Below are positions 13,050 through 21,500 of a stretch of 28,647 bases of DNA, piece by piece (the first letter of the stretch is position 1; every line of letters starts with the position of its first letter). The position numbers and the translations under genes are program-made. Below the pieces are notes generated by a model that did not search any database, was not told the origin of the DNA, and worked only from the letters and a program-made list of their open reading frames with translations. The DNA lies in assembly GCA_002690445.1 (NCBI GenBank), contig NZER01000413.1, positions 1 to 28,647 of the forward strand. Reading direction: 5' to 3'. Source of the stretch: Candidatus Pacearchaeota archaeon (lineage in GTDB: Archaea > Nanoarchaeota > Nanoarchaeia > Pacearchaeales > GW2011-AR1).

Positions 13050-14632
13050 ATACCCCCCTTTATATGTATTTTAATTTTTTTATGACAATGCTGGCAACCA
13101 GTTCCCAAATACAAAACTGGTGATTCCCTGCTCCATATCTCCCTATACATACTCTCCTCTCCGCAGAAAGTGCAAGTGGCAAATACTTGGTAGACATGCC
13201 GACCATTGCCCAGCAAAACCTTACCATTCCGCCTTTCCTCTATAACCTTTGTGGAATCTACCGATGTAGCCATCATCCAAGTTCCTTCCAATGTCATAAG
13301 GAAAGTCATCCACTTTGCGAACTGCTCATCAGACATTTCGGTCATATTATAAGTGACATCACCAATAGACTCGTAGTATCGCTCTTTATCTTGGATAATA
13401 CCCTTCTCTACACAATAATCGAATATTTTACAACCCGGATAAGGAGCCAGCATCGCCAAGAATATCAACGATTGCTGGCAATGCTGGGCAAAGAAATCCA
13501 GTGTCTCTAAAATGGTTTCTTCGGTCTCTACGGGGTCGCCGAATAAGAGGTTCCCTCCAAAACCCATCCCTACTTCTTTCGCCAATGCAATAGTTTCTAC
13601 GTATTGGGCTGGTCTTGTCTTTTTATTCATGCTCTGCAACACCTTTTGAGAGGCACTCTCCAATCCATAGGAAAAGAAATAACATCCAGCTTTCTTGGCT
13701 AATTCCAGAGTCTCTTTATCTAGTTTAGCATTAGGGTGGGTCTGAAACATCCAATCAAAATCCCATCCATATTCCTCCCTTTCCTCAATCAGTGCCACGC
13801 AGAACTCCCTCATCCGCTTCTTGTTAACAGCAAACAACTCATCCCCAATGATAAGAATATTGAACTTATATTTCCTGTAAAGTCTCCGTATCTCCTCCAT
13901 GATATTAGGGATAGAACGAGCACGATACTTCGGTCCGCCTTGATGGACACAGAATGAGCAGTTGAAAGGACACGACCTCGCTGTATTTATTGTCATCGGC
14001 CTAGGATGAGAACGGGAATACTTATATAGAACCCTAGTTGACAACGAGAATTCATTAAGCATCTCCTTAACCCCAAATGGTTCATAGTCAGGAAATGCCC
14101 TGTCATCTAAATCCCCATAGTCGTAATTCGTCTGATTAAATATCGCACCACTCTCGGTCCAGTAAGCCAGATTATCTATATCACCAGGGTGTTCCTCTTT
14201 TTCCAAAGTGTCCGCTAGTTTAACTATCGCCTCCTCTGCCTCACCCCAAATACAAAAGTCAGGTTTCAAAAGATTAAATACAAACTCTTTATCATTATTT
14301 ATAATCCCTCCCCCCATGACAATTGGTGCTTTGGTATATCGCCTGATAACCCCTATAGCATCTTTAATAAACGCATAATCGGTGCATAATCCCCCAAGCC
14401 CAATCAAATCAGGCTTCTCCTTTTCGAGTGTTTCGTGTATCCCATTAGCTATCATCACATAAGCGGACTTGTATCTGGTACTGTTATTAAGATTTAATCC
14501 AATCACTTCATGCCCTGCTTTCTTTAACGCAGATGCCAAGTAAGCTAACCCTGTAGGGAAATCACTCACTGACAAATAAGTAGCCGTGTGTCCCTTGTAA
14601 TGAAATGTCGGGACGAGAAGCAAGACCTTCAT
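13046..14632 (-). CDS. B12-domain-type radical SAM enzyme with C-terminal zinc ribbon
   Basis: This 528-residue enzyme has an N-terminal Rossmann-like domain of the B12-binding type (MKVLLLVPTF..., GLAYLASALKKAGHEV, IVMGGG), without a DxHxxG cobalamin ligand. The radical SAM motif is Cys221-x3-Cys225-x2-Cys228 (RSCPFNCSFC), followed by family landmarks DELFAVN, YGLESAS and NLLFGDPVET. The last ~45 residues add a zinc-ribbon-like Cys487-x2-Cys490 and Cys513-x2-Cys516, which may position a macromolecular or cofactor partner. It overlaps both neighbours by four bases (ATGA) and follows a GT2 glycosyltransferase and an unknown protein. It resembles radical SAM proteins of surface-polysaccharide loci; the reaction is unknown. 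Confidence 0.83.
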   Translation of the reverse strand: MKVLLLVPTFHYKGHTATYLSVSDFPTGLAYLASALKKAGHEVIGLNLNNSTRYKSAYVMIANGIHETLEKEKPDLIGLGGLCTDYAFIKDAIGVIRRYTKAPIVMGGGIINNDKEFVFNLLKPDFCIWGEAEEAIVKLADTLEKEEHPGDIDNLAYWTESGAIFNQTNYDYGDLDDRAFPDYEPFGVKEMLNEFSLSTRVLYKYSRSHPRPMTINTARSCPFNCSFCVHQGGPKYRARSIPNIMEEIRRLYRKYKFNILIIGDELFAVNKKRMREFCVALIEEREEYGWDFDWMFQTHPNAKLDKETLELAKKAGCYFFSYGLESASQKVLQSMNKKTRPAQYVETIALAKEVGMGFGGNLLFGDPVETEETILETLDFFAQHCQQSLIFLAMLAPYPGCKIFDYCVEKGIIQDKERYYESIGDVTYNMTEMSDEQFAKWMTFLMTLEGTWMMATSVDSTKVIEERRNGKVLLGNGRHVYQVFATCTFCGEESMYREIWSRESPVLYLGTGCQHCHKKIKIHIKGGI

Positions 14633-15015
14633 TTCCGCACCTTTTTATACCAAACGTAAGGCGTAAAATATTTCCAAGAGAATGTCTCAGTAGGCGACAC
14701 TTCCTTAAACATGCGAGCATTATCATATAACCACCATAAGGCATTCCAATAAACCCGCAATACAAATTGCATTATTTTTATCTGAATATAAGGTATTGGG
14801 AACTGAGCATATAAATCACTTCGATAACGCATGTCTCTACCAACCCTTTTGAAACCCATCGCCTTAATAGCTTGCATGATATGAGCCTCCCTGCGTATGA
14901 CACAATCCGAAATCCTATGAACAGAGAATCCGCCAATAGTATCATCGGCCTCAAGAATGCGAATATTGGTAATGAAGTCCACGCCATCAACTGTTTTGAT
15001 TGCTGTTTCTATCAC
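14629..15015 (-). CDS. 128-aa protein next to GT2, unknown (possible glycosyltransferase-related)
   Basis: A GTG start overlaps the GT2 stop (GTGA). The product has a basic, aromatic C-terminal half (IQIKIMQFVLRVYWNALWWL, then SWKYFTPYVWYKKVRK) that could lie on a membrane. IRILEADDTIGGFSVHRISD faintly resembles a glycosyltransferase core segment, but no complete domain is seen. Translational coupling to GT2 suggests they act together. Function is unassigned. Confidence 0.55.
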   Translation of the reverse strand: MIETAIKTVDGVDFITNIRILEADDTIGGFSVHRISDCVIRREAHIMQAIKAMGFKRVGRDMRYRSDLYAQFPIPYIQIKIMQFVLRVYWNALWWLYDNARMFKEVSPTETFSWKYFTPYVWYKKVRK

Positions 15016-15833
15016 GATGCCTCCTCCTGACTAGGCATATAATGGATTAGGTCTTCCACAGTAAGACCTCGATACTCTTTCTGGAAAAGTTCCCACAGCC
15101 CCCACCTTTTATAAAATATCTCCATATTCTCTGCGTTCAGTCTTTTCCCGTTAATGGAGGCATCTCCCCTAGTAGCTTTAGGCTGGTGATATCCTACACC
15201 ATACCCACAGAAATATAGTTCCCACCCTTTAGATTTTACCACAAAACAATTATCTATATCATCCACACCCTTGAATCCATTGAAAATGTCTTCATCCAGA
15301 TTACCCGCCACCGCTTGTTTTCTTAATAGTGCGAAAGCCCACTGAACAGCCTCAACCTCATAAATAGAAGTTAACCTATGACTTGGTAAATCCCGCCCAA
15401 TATCACACGGAAGGTATTTGAACATCCTTATCCCGGCACTTTCTATGAGACCATTGGGGAACAAACATTTCAATCCCACAACACCTACTCTGGGATTTTC
15501 CTTCATCAGTTCCAACGCACGAATTTCCCATGTAGGTTCTACACTCATGCTATTCATAACAGTAGCTACATAATCAGTACGGGCTTGTTCTAATCCTATG
15601 TTGAAAATCTGATTCCCCGATTTGTAGGGTACGTCGGAATGTATGTATGTAACATTACTGTGGATTCTCTGGAAGTCAGCCATCCAAAGGGGGGTTAAAT
15701 CTGTGGAATCATCAATGACAATGAGATGAAATGGCGAGACTGTATTGACATAGAGAATATCCAGACATTTCTCCAATAAGCCTAGCCTATTATGCGCAGG
15801 AACGATTATATCTAACTGATACTCCCCCGTCAT
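15012..15833 (-). CDS. family 2 glycosyltransferase with altered DxD motif
   Basis: The GT-A fold starts with QLDIIVPAHNRLGLLEKCLD and continues with LIVIDDSTD, then a WbbL/rhamnosyltransferase-like core (VGVVGLKCLFPNGLIESAGI) and a late acidic motif GVDDIDNCF. The usual metal-binding NxD/DxD at the end of the nucleotide-binding half reads VMNSMSVEP: the Asp is replaced by Met (residue 96). Activity may therefore be metal-independent, altered or lost. The ATG at 15833 is chosen because GGAAGGAGGGG lies just before it; a longer frame from 15887 would begin inside a strong hairpin. It would transfer a sugar to an unknown acceptor, possibly a virion protein or cell-surface glycan. Confidence 0.8.
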   Translation of the reverse strand: MTGEYQLDIIVPAHNRLGLLEKCLDILYVNTVSPFHLIVIDDSTDLTPLWMADFQRIHSNVTYIHSDVPYKSGNQIFNIGLEQARTDYVATVMNSMSVEPTWEIRALELMKENPRVGVVGLKCLFPNGLIESAGIRMFKYLPCDIGRDLPSHRLTSIYEVEAVQWAFALLRKQAVAGNLDEDIFNGFKGVDDIDNCFVVKSKGWELYFCGYGVGYHQPKATRGDASINGKRLNAENMEIFYKRWGLWELFQKEYRGLTVEDLIHYMPSQEEAS

Positions 15834-15852
15834 TCCACCCCTCCTTCCTATG

Positions 15853-15887
15853 ATGAGGGGGGAGCGAAAGGTCGCCTCCCCCCTCAT
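15853..15887 (-). terminator. very strong hairpin after the capsid genes
   Basis: TGAGGGGGGA (15854-15863) and TCCCCCCTCA (15877-15886) form a perfect ten-base-pair, G-C-rich stem, extendable by one pair. It lies between the decoration gene stop and the GT2 ribosome site. There is no T run after it on the transcribed strand, so it may be a weak terminator, an mRNA-stabilising 3' hairpin or a processing site rather than a classic intrinsic terminator. Confidence 0.6.
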
Positions 15888-15891
15888 ATGT

Positions 15892-16686
15892 TTACTCTAG
15901 TTTAAGATTAGTGAGGGCATACTCTGCACTAGCAGATACACCTGAAGTGCCTCCACCGATATACTGGCCAATGGTGTATTTACTTTTACCCACATCCGTA
16001 GAAGCGGTGTTGGAAATAGGTCCGACAGCACCAGCCACAGTAGTTGATGCTTTCACGGGTTGCCCAATGACAAGAGTAGTAGCATCAACAAAAACGGCAC
16101 ATTCGCCTGTTCTCTGCAACCACACATAGTCACTAGCAGCAGCCGAAGCCGCTGCAACACCAGCTATCGCATTGGTAAACACTGTGTTAGCCGTAGTCAG
16201 AATCACCTCATCGTATGGACTCTTTCTCAAGGCCACTCTAGTTGTCCCAGCCTCCAATGCTACCGCTAGTTTATCGTTGCCCGCAAGCGTTAGTGTAGTC
16301 GTAGACCCTGCGGCACAGGAGTTGTTGGACGCAATTTTATAGGTATGCCCAACACCTGTCCCTACACTAGAAGAAACAGTCAGGTAGCCGTCAGCGAACA
16401 CATCAGCTGCTAAAGCAGTACCAGCAATAGTAACCACTGGCTTCCTTGAGTTAATAGCGACACTACTGGACGGAACAACAGCAGCCTTGGCTAATGAGGT
16501 ATTGGCCTCCTCGCCTTTACCTTGATAGAGCTTGCCAGGCACCAGAGCCGTGCCGCCAGCACGAGCATACCTAAAAGTTCGCCCGTCTGGGAGTTCCATC
16601 GCATGCCCTAACTCATGGAGTTTAGTGCTCCCAACGACCTTTTCGTCCCCATAGTCTCCGTAAATTTTATTCGGGAATGAACCCAT
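15892..16686 (-). CDS. probable capsid decoration/head surface protein
   Basis: This 264-residue protein starts at the ATG at 16686, directly after an ideal ribosome site (AAGGAGGATAAA). An in-frame upstream start at 16716 would lie inside the capsid gene and is not preferred. The sequence is Ala/Gly/Thr/Val-rich with many short strands (LYQGKGEEANTSLAKAAVVP, VTIAGTALAADVFADGYLTV), typical of head decoration proteins that follow major capsid genes. No enzyme motif is present. Ends with the stop just before a strong hairpin, closing the capsid unit. Confidence 0.7.
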   Translation of the reverse strand: MGSFPNKIYGDYGDEKVVGSTKLHELGHAMELPDGRTFRYARAGGTALVPGKLYQGKGEEANTSLAKAAVVPSSSVAINSRKPVVTIAGTALAADVFADGYLTVSSSVGTGVGHTYKIASNNSCAAGSTTTLTLAGNDKLAVALEAGTTRVALRKSPYDEVILTTANTVFTNAIAGVAAASAAASDYVWLQRTGECAVFVDATTLVIGQPVKASTTVAGAVGPISNTASTDVGKSKYTIGQYIGGGTSGVSASAEYALTNLKLE

Positions 16687-16696
16687 TTTATCCTCC

Positions 16697-17599
16697 TTAC
16701 GCAGGCGTGGCAGCATCCATGTAAAGCTCGACTATCCAGCCCGGCAGATACTCACCAACTCCGTATTCTCCAACGATATTGAGTTCCCACCCTCGTAGGG
16801 ATGCATCCCTCTCAGGTTCGACCGACCACTCATTTGCAGTTGCTAGTATAATGCTTCCACCTACTCCAGTGGCAAACACCCCACCCTTCGCATCGTCACT
16901 GGCATCTATTGAAAGGTTACCATCTTCCATAATAGGCATACCGAACAACTTGCCAATTCCATAGTTACGAAGAATGTCATCCGTCACACTTCCGCCCATC
17001 GCCTGAACTTGACTTGAAGAGGCAGCGGTTCCCGGAGGAACCAATGGGGTTAAAACATCCACCAAGTCAAGCAAAGTGAATGGGTGATGAACACAGGCAT
17101 AAGGCATGGGGGCAGGTCCGCCATTCACAGGTTTATTACCTGCTAACAACGCCCTAGCTGCTGCCACAACACCCATAGACATAGTTGTGCCTGCGCCTCC
17201 TAGTGAATTAGTACCATCGTCAAGTTGCCCCAGCAGGTCTTGGTCACGCTTTTTTTCCATCGCAGAACCAAGTATCTTCCCTGCAGCAGCCTTAACATCT
17301 TCTTGGTCATCTCTGATTAGCTTGTCAGTCAGAATGATTTTAACACCAACCTCGGCAGGAGTTATCTGAACATTCGTGTCATCCATAGCCGAGGAAGCCG
17401 TCATATCAACACCTTCAGTCAAGCCAACAGCAGTGACTTCTCCCCAGTAAGGCACGTTTACTTTCTTACCGTCTCCTTTTTGCTTGGTGATTTTCCACGA
17501 CAGCCCAGCCATAATAGCTAAAAACTGCGAGGTAAACCGAGCTTCCTCGATAACCGTTGGGATAGTATCACCAAGTTCAGCAGTTGTGGTAATCGGCAT
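16697..17599 (-). CDS. major capsid protein (HK97-fold type)
   Basis: A 300-residue protein of the length and composition of compact HK97-fold capsid proteins. It shows the expected N-terminal part (MPITTTAELGDTIPTVIEEA), a beta-hinge-like stretch (VNVPYWGEVTAVGLTEGVDM), a long spine-helix region (KLIRDDQEDVKAAAGKILGS) and an A-domain with PMPYACVHHP and FGMPIMEDGNL segments. It sits between a scaffold-like gene and a decoration-type gene, the usual capsid order, and has a strong ribosome site (AGGAGGTAATCATAT). No protease domain is attached. Assignment is by pattern and gene order. Confidence 0.8.
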   Translation of the reverse strand: MPITTTAELGDTIPTVIEEARFTSQFLAIMAGLSWKITKQKGDGKKVNVPYWGEVTAVGLTEGVDMTASSAMDDTNVQITPAEVGVKIILTDKLIRDDQEDVKAAAGKILGSAMEKKRDQDLLGQLDDGTNSLGGAGTTMSMGVVAAARALLAGNKPVNGGPAPMPYACVHHPFTLLDLVDVLTPLVPPGTAASSSQVQAMGGSVTDDILRNYGIGKLFGMPIMEDGNLSIDASDDAKGGVFATGVGGSIILATANEWSVEPERDASLRGWELNIVGEYGVGEYLPGWIVELYMDAATPA

Positions 17600-17624
17600 A
17601 TATGATTACCTCCTATTTTATTTT

Positions 17625-18386
17625 TTATCTTCCTTGTTCCCTACGCATTGCCAGGTAGGTATCCCTAATTTTAGGGTTATCAGGGTTTTTAATGTAAGCC
17701 TCTTGTGCTTCCTTCCACCCTGTATTACCAGCAGGCGTAGCCCCGGTGTCAGTCTTGTAAAGGTTGGGGCGTAGCTTCTTTTGAAGGCGGAGTAATTGCT
17801 CCTCTTCGCTCTCCATTTGCCCCTCTCCCTTTAGTTTATACGACTTGATTGCTCTATTAGCCTCTCGATATGCCCTCTCAAACAAACCGCTATCAGACTT
17901 TTCCTTCTCCCACTTCTTAAACACATTCTCAAAGTGGGGGTTGGTAGGGTCAGCCCCAGCTTCTCTAATATCCTGCTCAAGCTCCTCACGCACTTCTAGT
18001 GCTACGGAATCAAGCCGAATGTTTTGTGTTCGCTGTTGCTCCTTTGCCTTTTCAATCCTGATTTGCCGTTCTAGGTGGGCTATTGCGGGGTTCGTATCAC
18101 CATACTCACTAGTCTGGGTCGCCTTTAATGCCGCTAATGTTAGTTCAGCCATCTGGCTTCCATCCTGTGGTTGGTTAACTTGCTCTCTCAGCCGTCTAAT
18201 TTCAGCCCCTTGTGAAGACAACTTCGCATTCTGCTTATCGAATTGCTCTTTTGCAGCTGCCGCACGGGCTTCTTCTAGTTGCGCTACATGCTCTGCCTCG
18301 GTGTAGGTCTTCGTGGTGTATTCAACCTCTTTTTCATTTTCGGGGCTTTCAACAACCTCTTGCTCCTCTACCTTATCAGTAGTCAC
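17625..18386 (-). CDS. capsid scaffolding-like protein
   Basis: An acidic, highly charged, mostly helical protein of about 250 residues with a coiled-coil core (EHVAQLEEARAAAAKEQFDK, then LSSQGAEIRRLREQVN). It ends in a basic tail (RDTYLAMRREQGR), the layout of phage scaffolds, and lies directly upstream of the major capsid gene. The start is uncertain. A GTG at 18386 is preferred because GGAGGTGA lies just before it; the ATG at 18398 has AAGGA with no spacing, and a GTG at 18392 is also possible. Confidence 0.72.
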   Translation of the reverse strand: MTTDKVEEQEVVESPENEKEVEYTTKTYTEAEHVAQLEEARAAAAKEQFDKQNAKLSSQGAEIRRLREQVNQPQDGSQMAELTLAALKATQTSEYGDTNPAIAHLERQIRIEKAKEQQRTQNIRLDSVALEVREELEQDIREAGADPTNPHFENVFKKWEKEKSDSGLFERAYREANRAIKSYKLKGEGQMESEEEQLLRLQKKLRPNLYKTDTGATPAGNTGWKEAQEAYIKNPDNPKIRDTYLAMRREQGR

Positions 18387-18428
18387 TGTCACCTCCATTC
18401 CTTTTTGCTACAAAGGGGCATCTCCTGC

Positions 18429-18478
18429 AAAAAAGAAAGAGGGGTTCCAACTCTTCTGCAAGAGCTTACCCCCCTTTT
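18429..18478 (-). terminator. intrinsic-terminator-like hairpin ahead of the scaffold gene
   Basis: On the minus strand a stem of ten pairs with one A-C mismatch (AAAGAGGGGT 18436-18445 with ACCCCCCTTT 18468-18477) encloses a small inner hairpin (CTCTT-CTGC-AAGAG). It is followed by CTTTTTT. It lies downstream of the 1,372-aa gene and a promoter-like site, and only about 40 bases before the scaffold start, so it could act as an attenuator for the capsid genes. Confidence 0.65.
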
Positions 18479-18507
18479 GTAGTCTTTGTTATTAAAGTGC
18501 TACCCTC

Positions 18508-18519
18508 TAGTATACCATA
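18508..18519 (-). promoter_or_regulatory. extended -10-like site before the capsid genes
   Basis: The minus strand reads TATGGTATACTA, containing TGGTATACT, close to an extended -10 (TGnTATAAT). No convincing -35 is seen. The same 12 bases occur just before the portal gene. Confidence 0.4.
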
Positions 18520-18528
18520 TTTGCCTTT

Positions 18529-21500
18529 TTATAGTTTAGGGCGGGTATAGAATAATTGTATATAATACGCTACCATTGGGTTAGTCCGCTTCATTCGTTT
18601 ATGTATTCTATTAACTAAAGTCTGCAATCTTCGAGCCTGCCACTCTGTTTGAGGCTCGCCCCTTATTTTAATTAACTCATCCCTAACTTGCCAGTATTCC
18701 CTGAGAACTTCCCTCGCTTTCCTAAGCTCAAGATATGCTTTTGGTAAATCCCGCCCAGCCAATGTTCTTTCTCGCTCAGCATAATTAAGCGCCTCTACCC
18801 CAAACTTATCCCTGAACCAATCCCTGAATTTCTCCACATTAGTCCATTCGGGTTCACCAAACTCATTATACATTCTACCCCAAGGAGTCTCCTTTTGGCT
18901 ATACCGATAAGTTGACCAAACATTATAAGCAGCATCAAGATATTGCATCTCCGACAATTGTTCGATTGTTTTCGGTTCTTCCAATGCTTCCATAACAGAT
19001 GCGTATTCCTTATTTTTGCCAATATGGTCTAAAACTGCCCCATAATCACTCTCTATATCCTGAACACGCAAGCGGAACCGATAGTAGTCACCGTCTTGCT
19101 CTGCCGCAGAAGCTGCCAAGTTAATTCTATCATCCCGCTCATCCTTATTTGTATCTATTTCATCTTGCCACCTATTAAATAAAATATCTTGGGGCTTGCC
19201 CCGCTGGATATTAAACTTAATTATTTCATCATCAAACCTATCAAGAATAGGATTATCAGCTTCAATCTCTCTTTGTTCCACTCTTGTAAGCTCCTGCCAT
19301 GCCTTACCTTTTATCTCACGAGCAAGATTGTCCCTATACATATCACGAGCTTCCCAAGCACTTTCAGGGAATGCCCTCAAACCGCCGAATTCGGCTGCAA
19401 ACCTTTCAGGACTAAAAGCACCATCCTGCCAAGGCTTTCTTTCCCAAGGCATAACGGTTTGGAGAGCGATTGGTAACACCTTATCCGCCATAAAGGCTGC
19501 ATAATCGGCAGGAGACTCGAACGGTTCCCCAAAATAATTCTTCTGTTCTATCGCTAACCCAAAGGTCAACCCTGTAAGAGGAGCAGTCCTACCATAAATA
19601 AATTTGTAGAAAGGATTGTCCACACGGGAGAAATTGAGCGGGGATAGTTGTCCAGGCTCCTCTGCCATAGTAGTGGTAACATTCGCCAACATCCTCATCG
19701 CCGCATAGTATATCCCCCCAACTCCTACGTGAGTATCACCTATCTTTATAGTCATAAACCTTGAGGAACGAGGGTCAAGGTTTGGCTGTTGCTCTAGCGC
19801 CGAAGTTATACCCATATACATTGTAGTGCCCCCCAAAAGGACACCAACCAGAGCCTTCCGAGCCTCTGCACCCGTAAGCCCGCCCCGTATCATGTCGCCC
19901 ATAAACATAAGTCCAGCCCTTGTATATCGAGGAGAAAAGAATAACCAAGCTGATTCCACTTGTTGCTGGCTCAAACCTATCCCTAACGCCGTTGGTGAGA
20001 CTACGCCAGTCATCTTATCCAACGTGCTAGCAAGCTCCTTAAATTCCTTACTACCCGCCACAATACCTTTTTTACTTAGCATAAAAGTTCCTGCTTTCCA
20101 AAGTTCATCTCTTGCTATCTCCCCAAACCCCAAGAAGGCAGCTTCAGCCCGCCCATAAGTCTGAGCCACTATCGGCGCTCCTCGCTGCCCAGCTATTCGT
20201 CTAAGCAAAGGCATGGCTTCAAAGTAATCAATTGTTGCGGTTGACCCCCCATGCAACACTCTTTCGAGACGAGAGGCTTTTCTTTTGGCTAATTCTAAAT
20301 AAAGTTTATGCGGTTGATGGGCAATACTATACATCTTTAATGTGCTTCTCGCCCATGCCACTGGGTTCCTACCAAACACCATCAACCCCTGTATCCAAGG
20401 TGCCGAAAGGTCAAGAGTTGCCACCATCATTCTACTAAGCCCCGACACTTGAGCCATATTTCGCACCCAGGCGTTACCCCGTTCAGTTAAGAAGGGTTCA
20501 AGAACCCTTATTACCTCAGCGGGGAAAATGCGTTTATTAAAAGCTGGATGGGCACGGAACTTCGCCTCAAACAATTCCTCTTTGGGGATACGAAGGTTTC
20601 TCTTTAACCTTGCCACCTCTCTCCCCACAGGTTTTAATAACTCTTTTTGAGTATTAAGGGTTTTAACAACATCATCCACTACTATACGATATTCCTTAAT
20701 ACTTGCTTTTATATTCTGCTTATATATCCTCTCTGCTAATCTTATCGCTATTTGTTCATTTTTAGTAAACTTTTTTACTGTTCGTATCGTATCGTAGAAA
20801 GTAGTCCTACGAGGCAACGCTAAAAGTTCCTCAACTAAGGGTCTGAGGTTCTTCCCAAGAATAAGCTGAGAGGTCTTGGACATTTTAGTAATCTGCCCAG
20901 CAATATCCTGTGGAGTAACTCTCGTAGCACCCGAAATACTACGAGCCAATCGGGGGAAATACTCCTCAAGGGTAGACAAGGTAGTCGGATTAACCAGTTT
21001 ATTCTTTTGCATAGCTAATAAAGCTCGCCCCAACACGGCAACCTTATCCGCTTGAGAGGAAAGTTTCGCCACTGCTTCCGGGGCCACCATCTCTAGCCTC
21101 TCTAGTAACGTTTTCCCCAAAGGCTTCACGGCATCATCAAAATGCTTACTTGCAACACTACGAGCTATAGCACGAGTCATCAACTCAACACGTTCTGCTA
21201 ATGTTCCGCCATACTTCACACCAGATTCAACACCCTCAACCATTAAATCATGCACCATTTCCATAAAGGGGTTAGTTCTTTTGAACGGAGCAAATAATCC
21301 CTCTGGGGAAGTAGCTCCCTTAGCCATACGAGGGATATGTTCCTGTATCATGTCTCCCACTATCTTTAACCCCTTTTTCGGAGAGGCTATTTTCACTCCG
21401 TTAGCTTCTGCCCATTGCATAAACCATCCAACTGTTTCATGCGCTTGCTTCACATATTCAAACGCAGCTTTATCAGTCCAAGTATATGCGTTAGGGTTCT

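Noticed and set aside
15834..15887. Longer N-terminus for the GT2 gene (start at 15887)
   Set aside because: It would be encoded inside a strong hairpin with no ribosome site; the ATG at 15833 follows GGAAGGAGGGG and matches the family start.
16687..16716. Start of the decoration protein at 16716
   Set aside because: It would run inside the capsid gene end; the ATG at 16686 has an ideal GGAGG site six bases away.
17845..18306. Plus-strand open frame opposite the scaffold gene
   Set aside because: Its Ser/Cys/Phe-rich composition is typical of the antisense of a charged coiled-coil gene, and there is no ribosome site or operon context.
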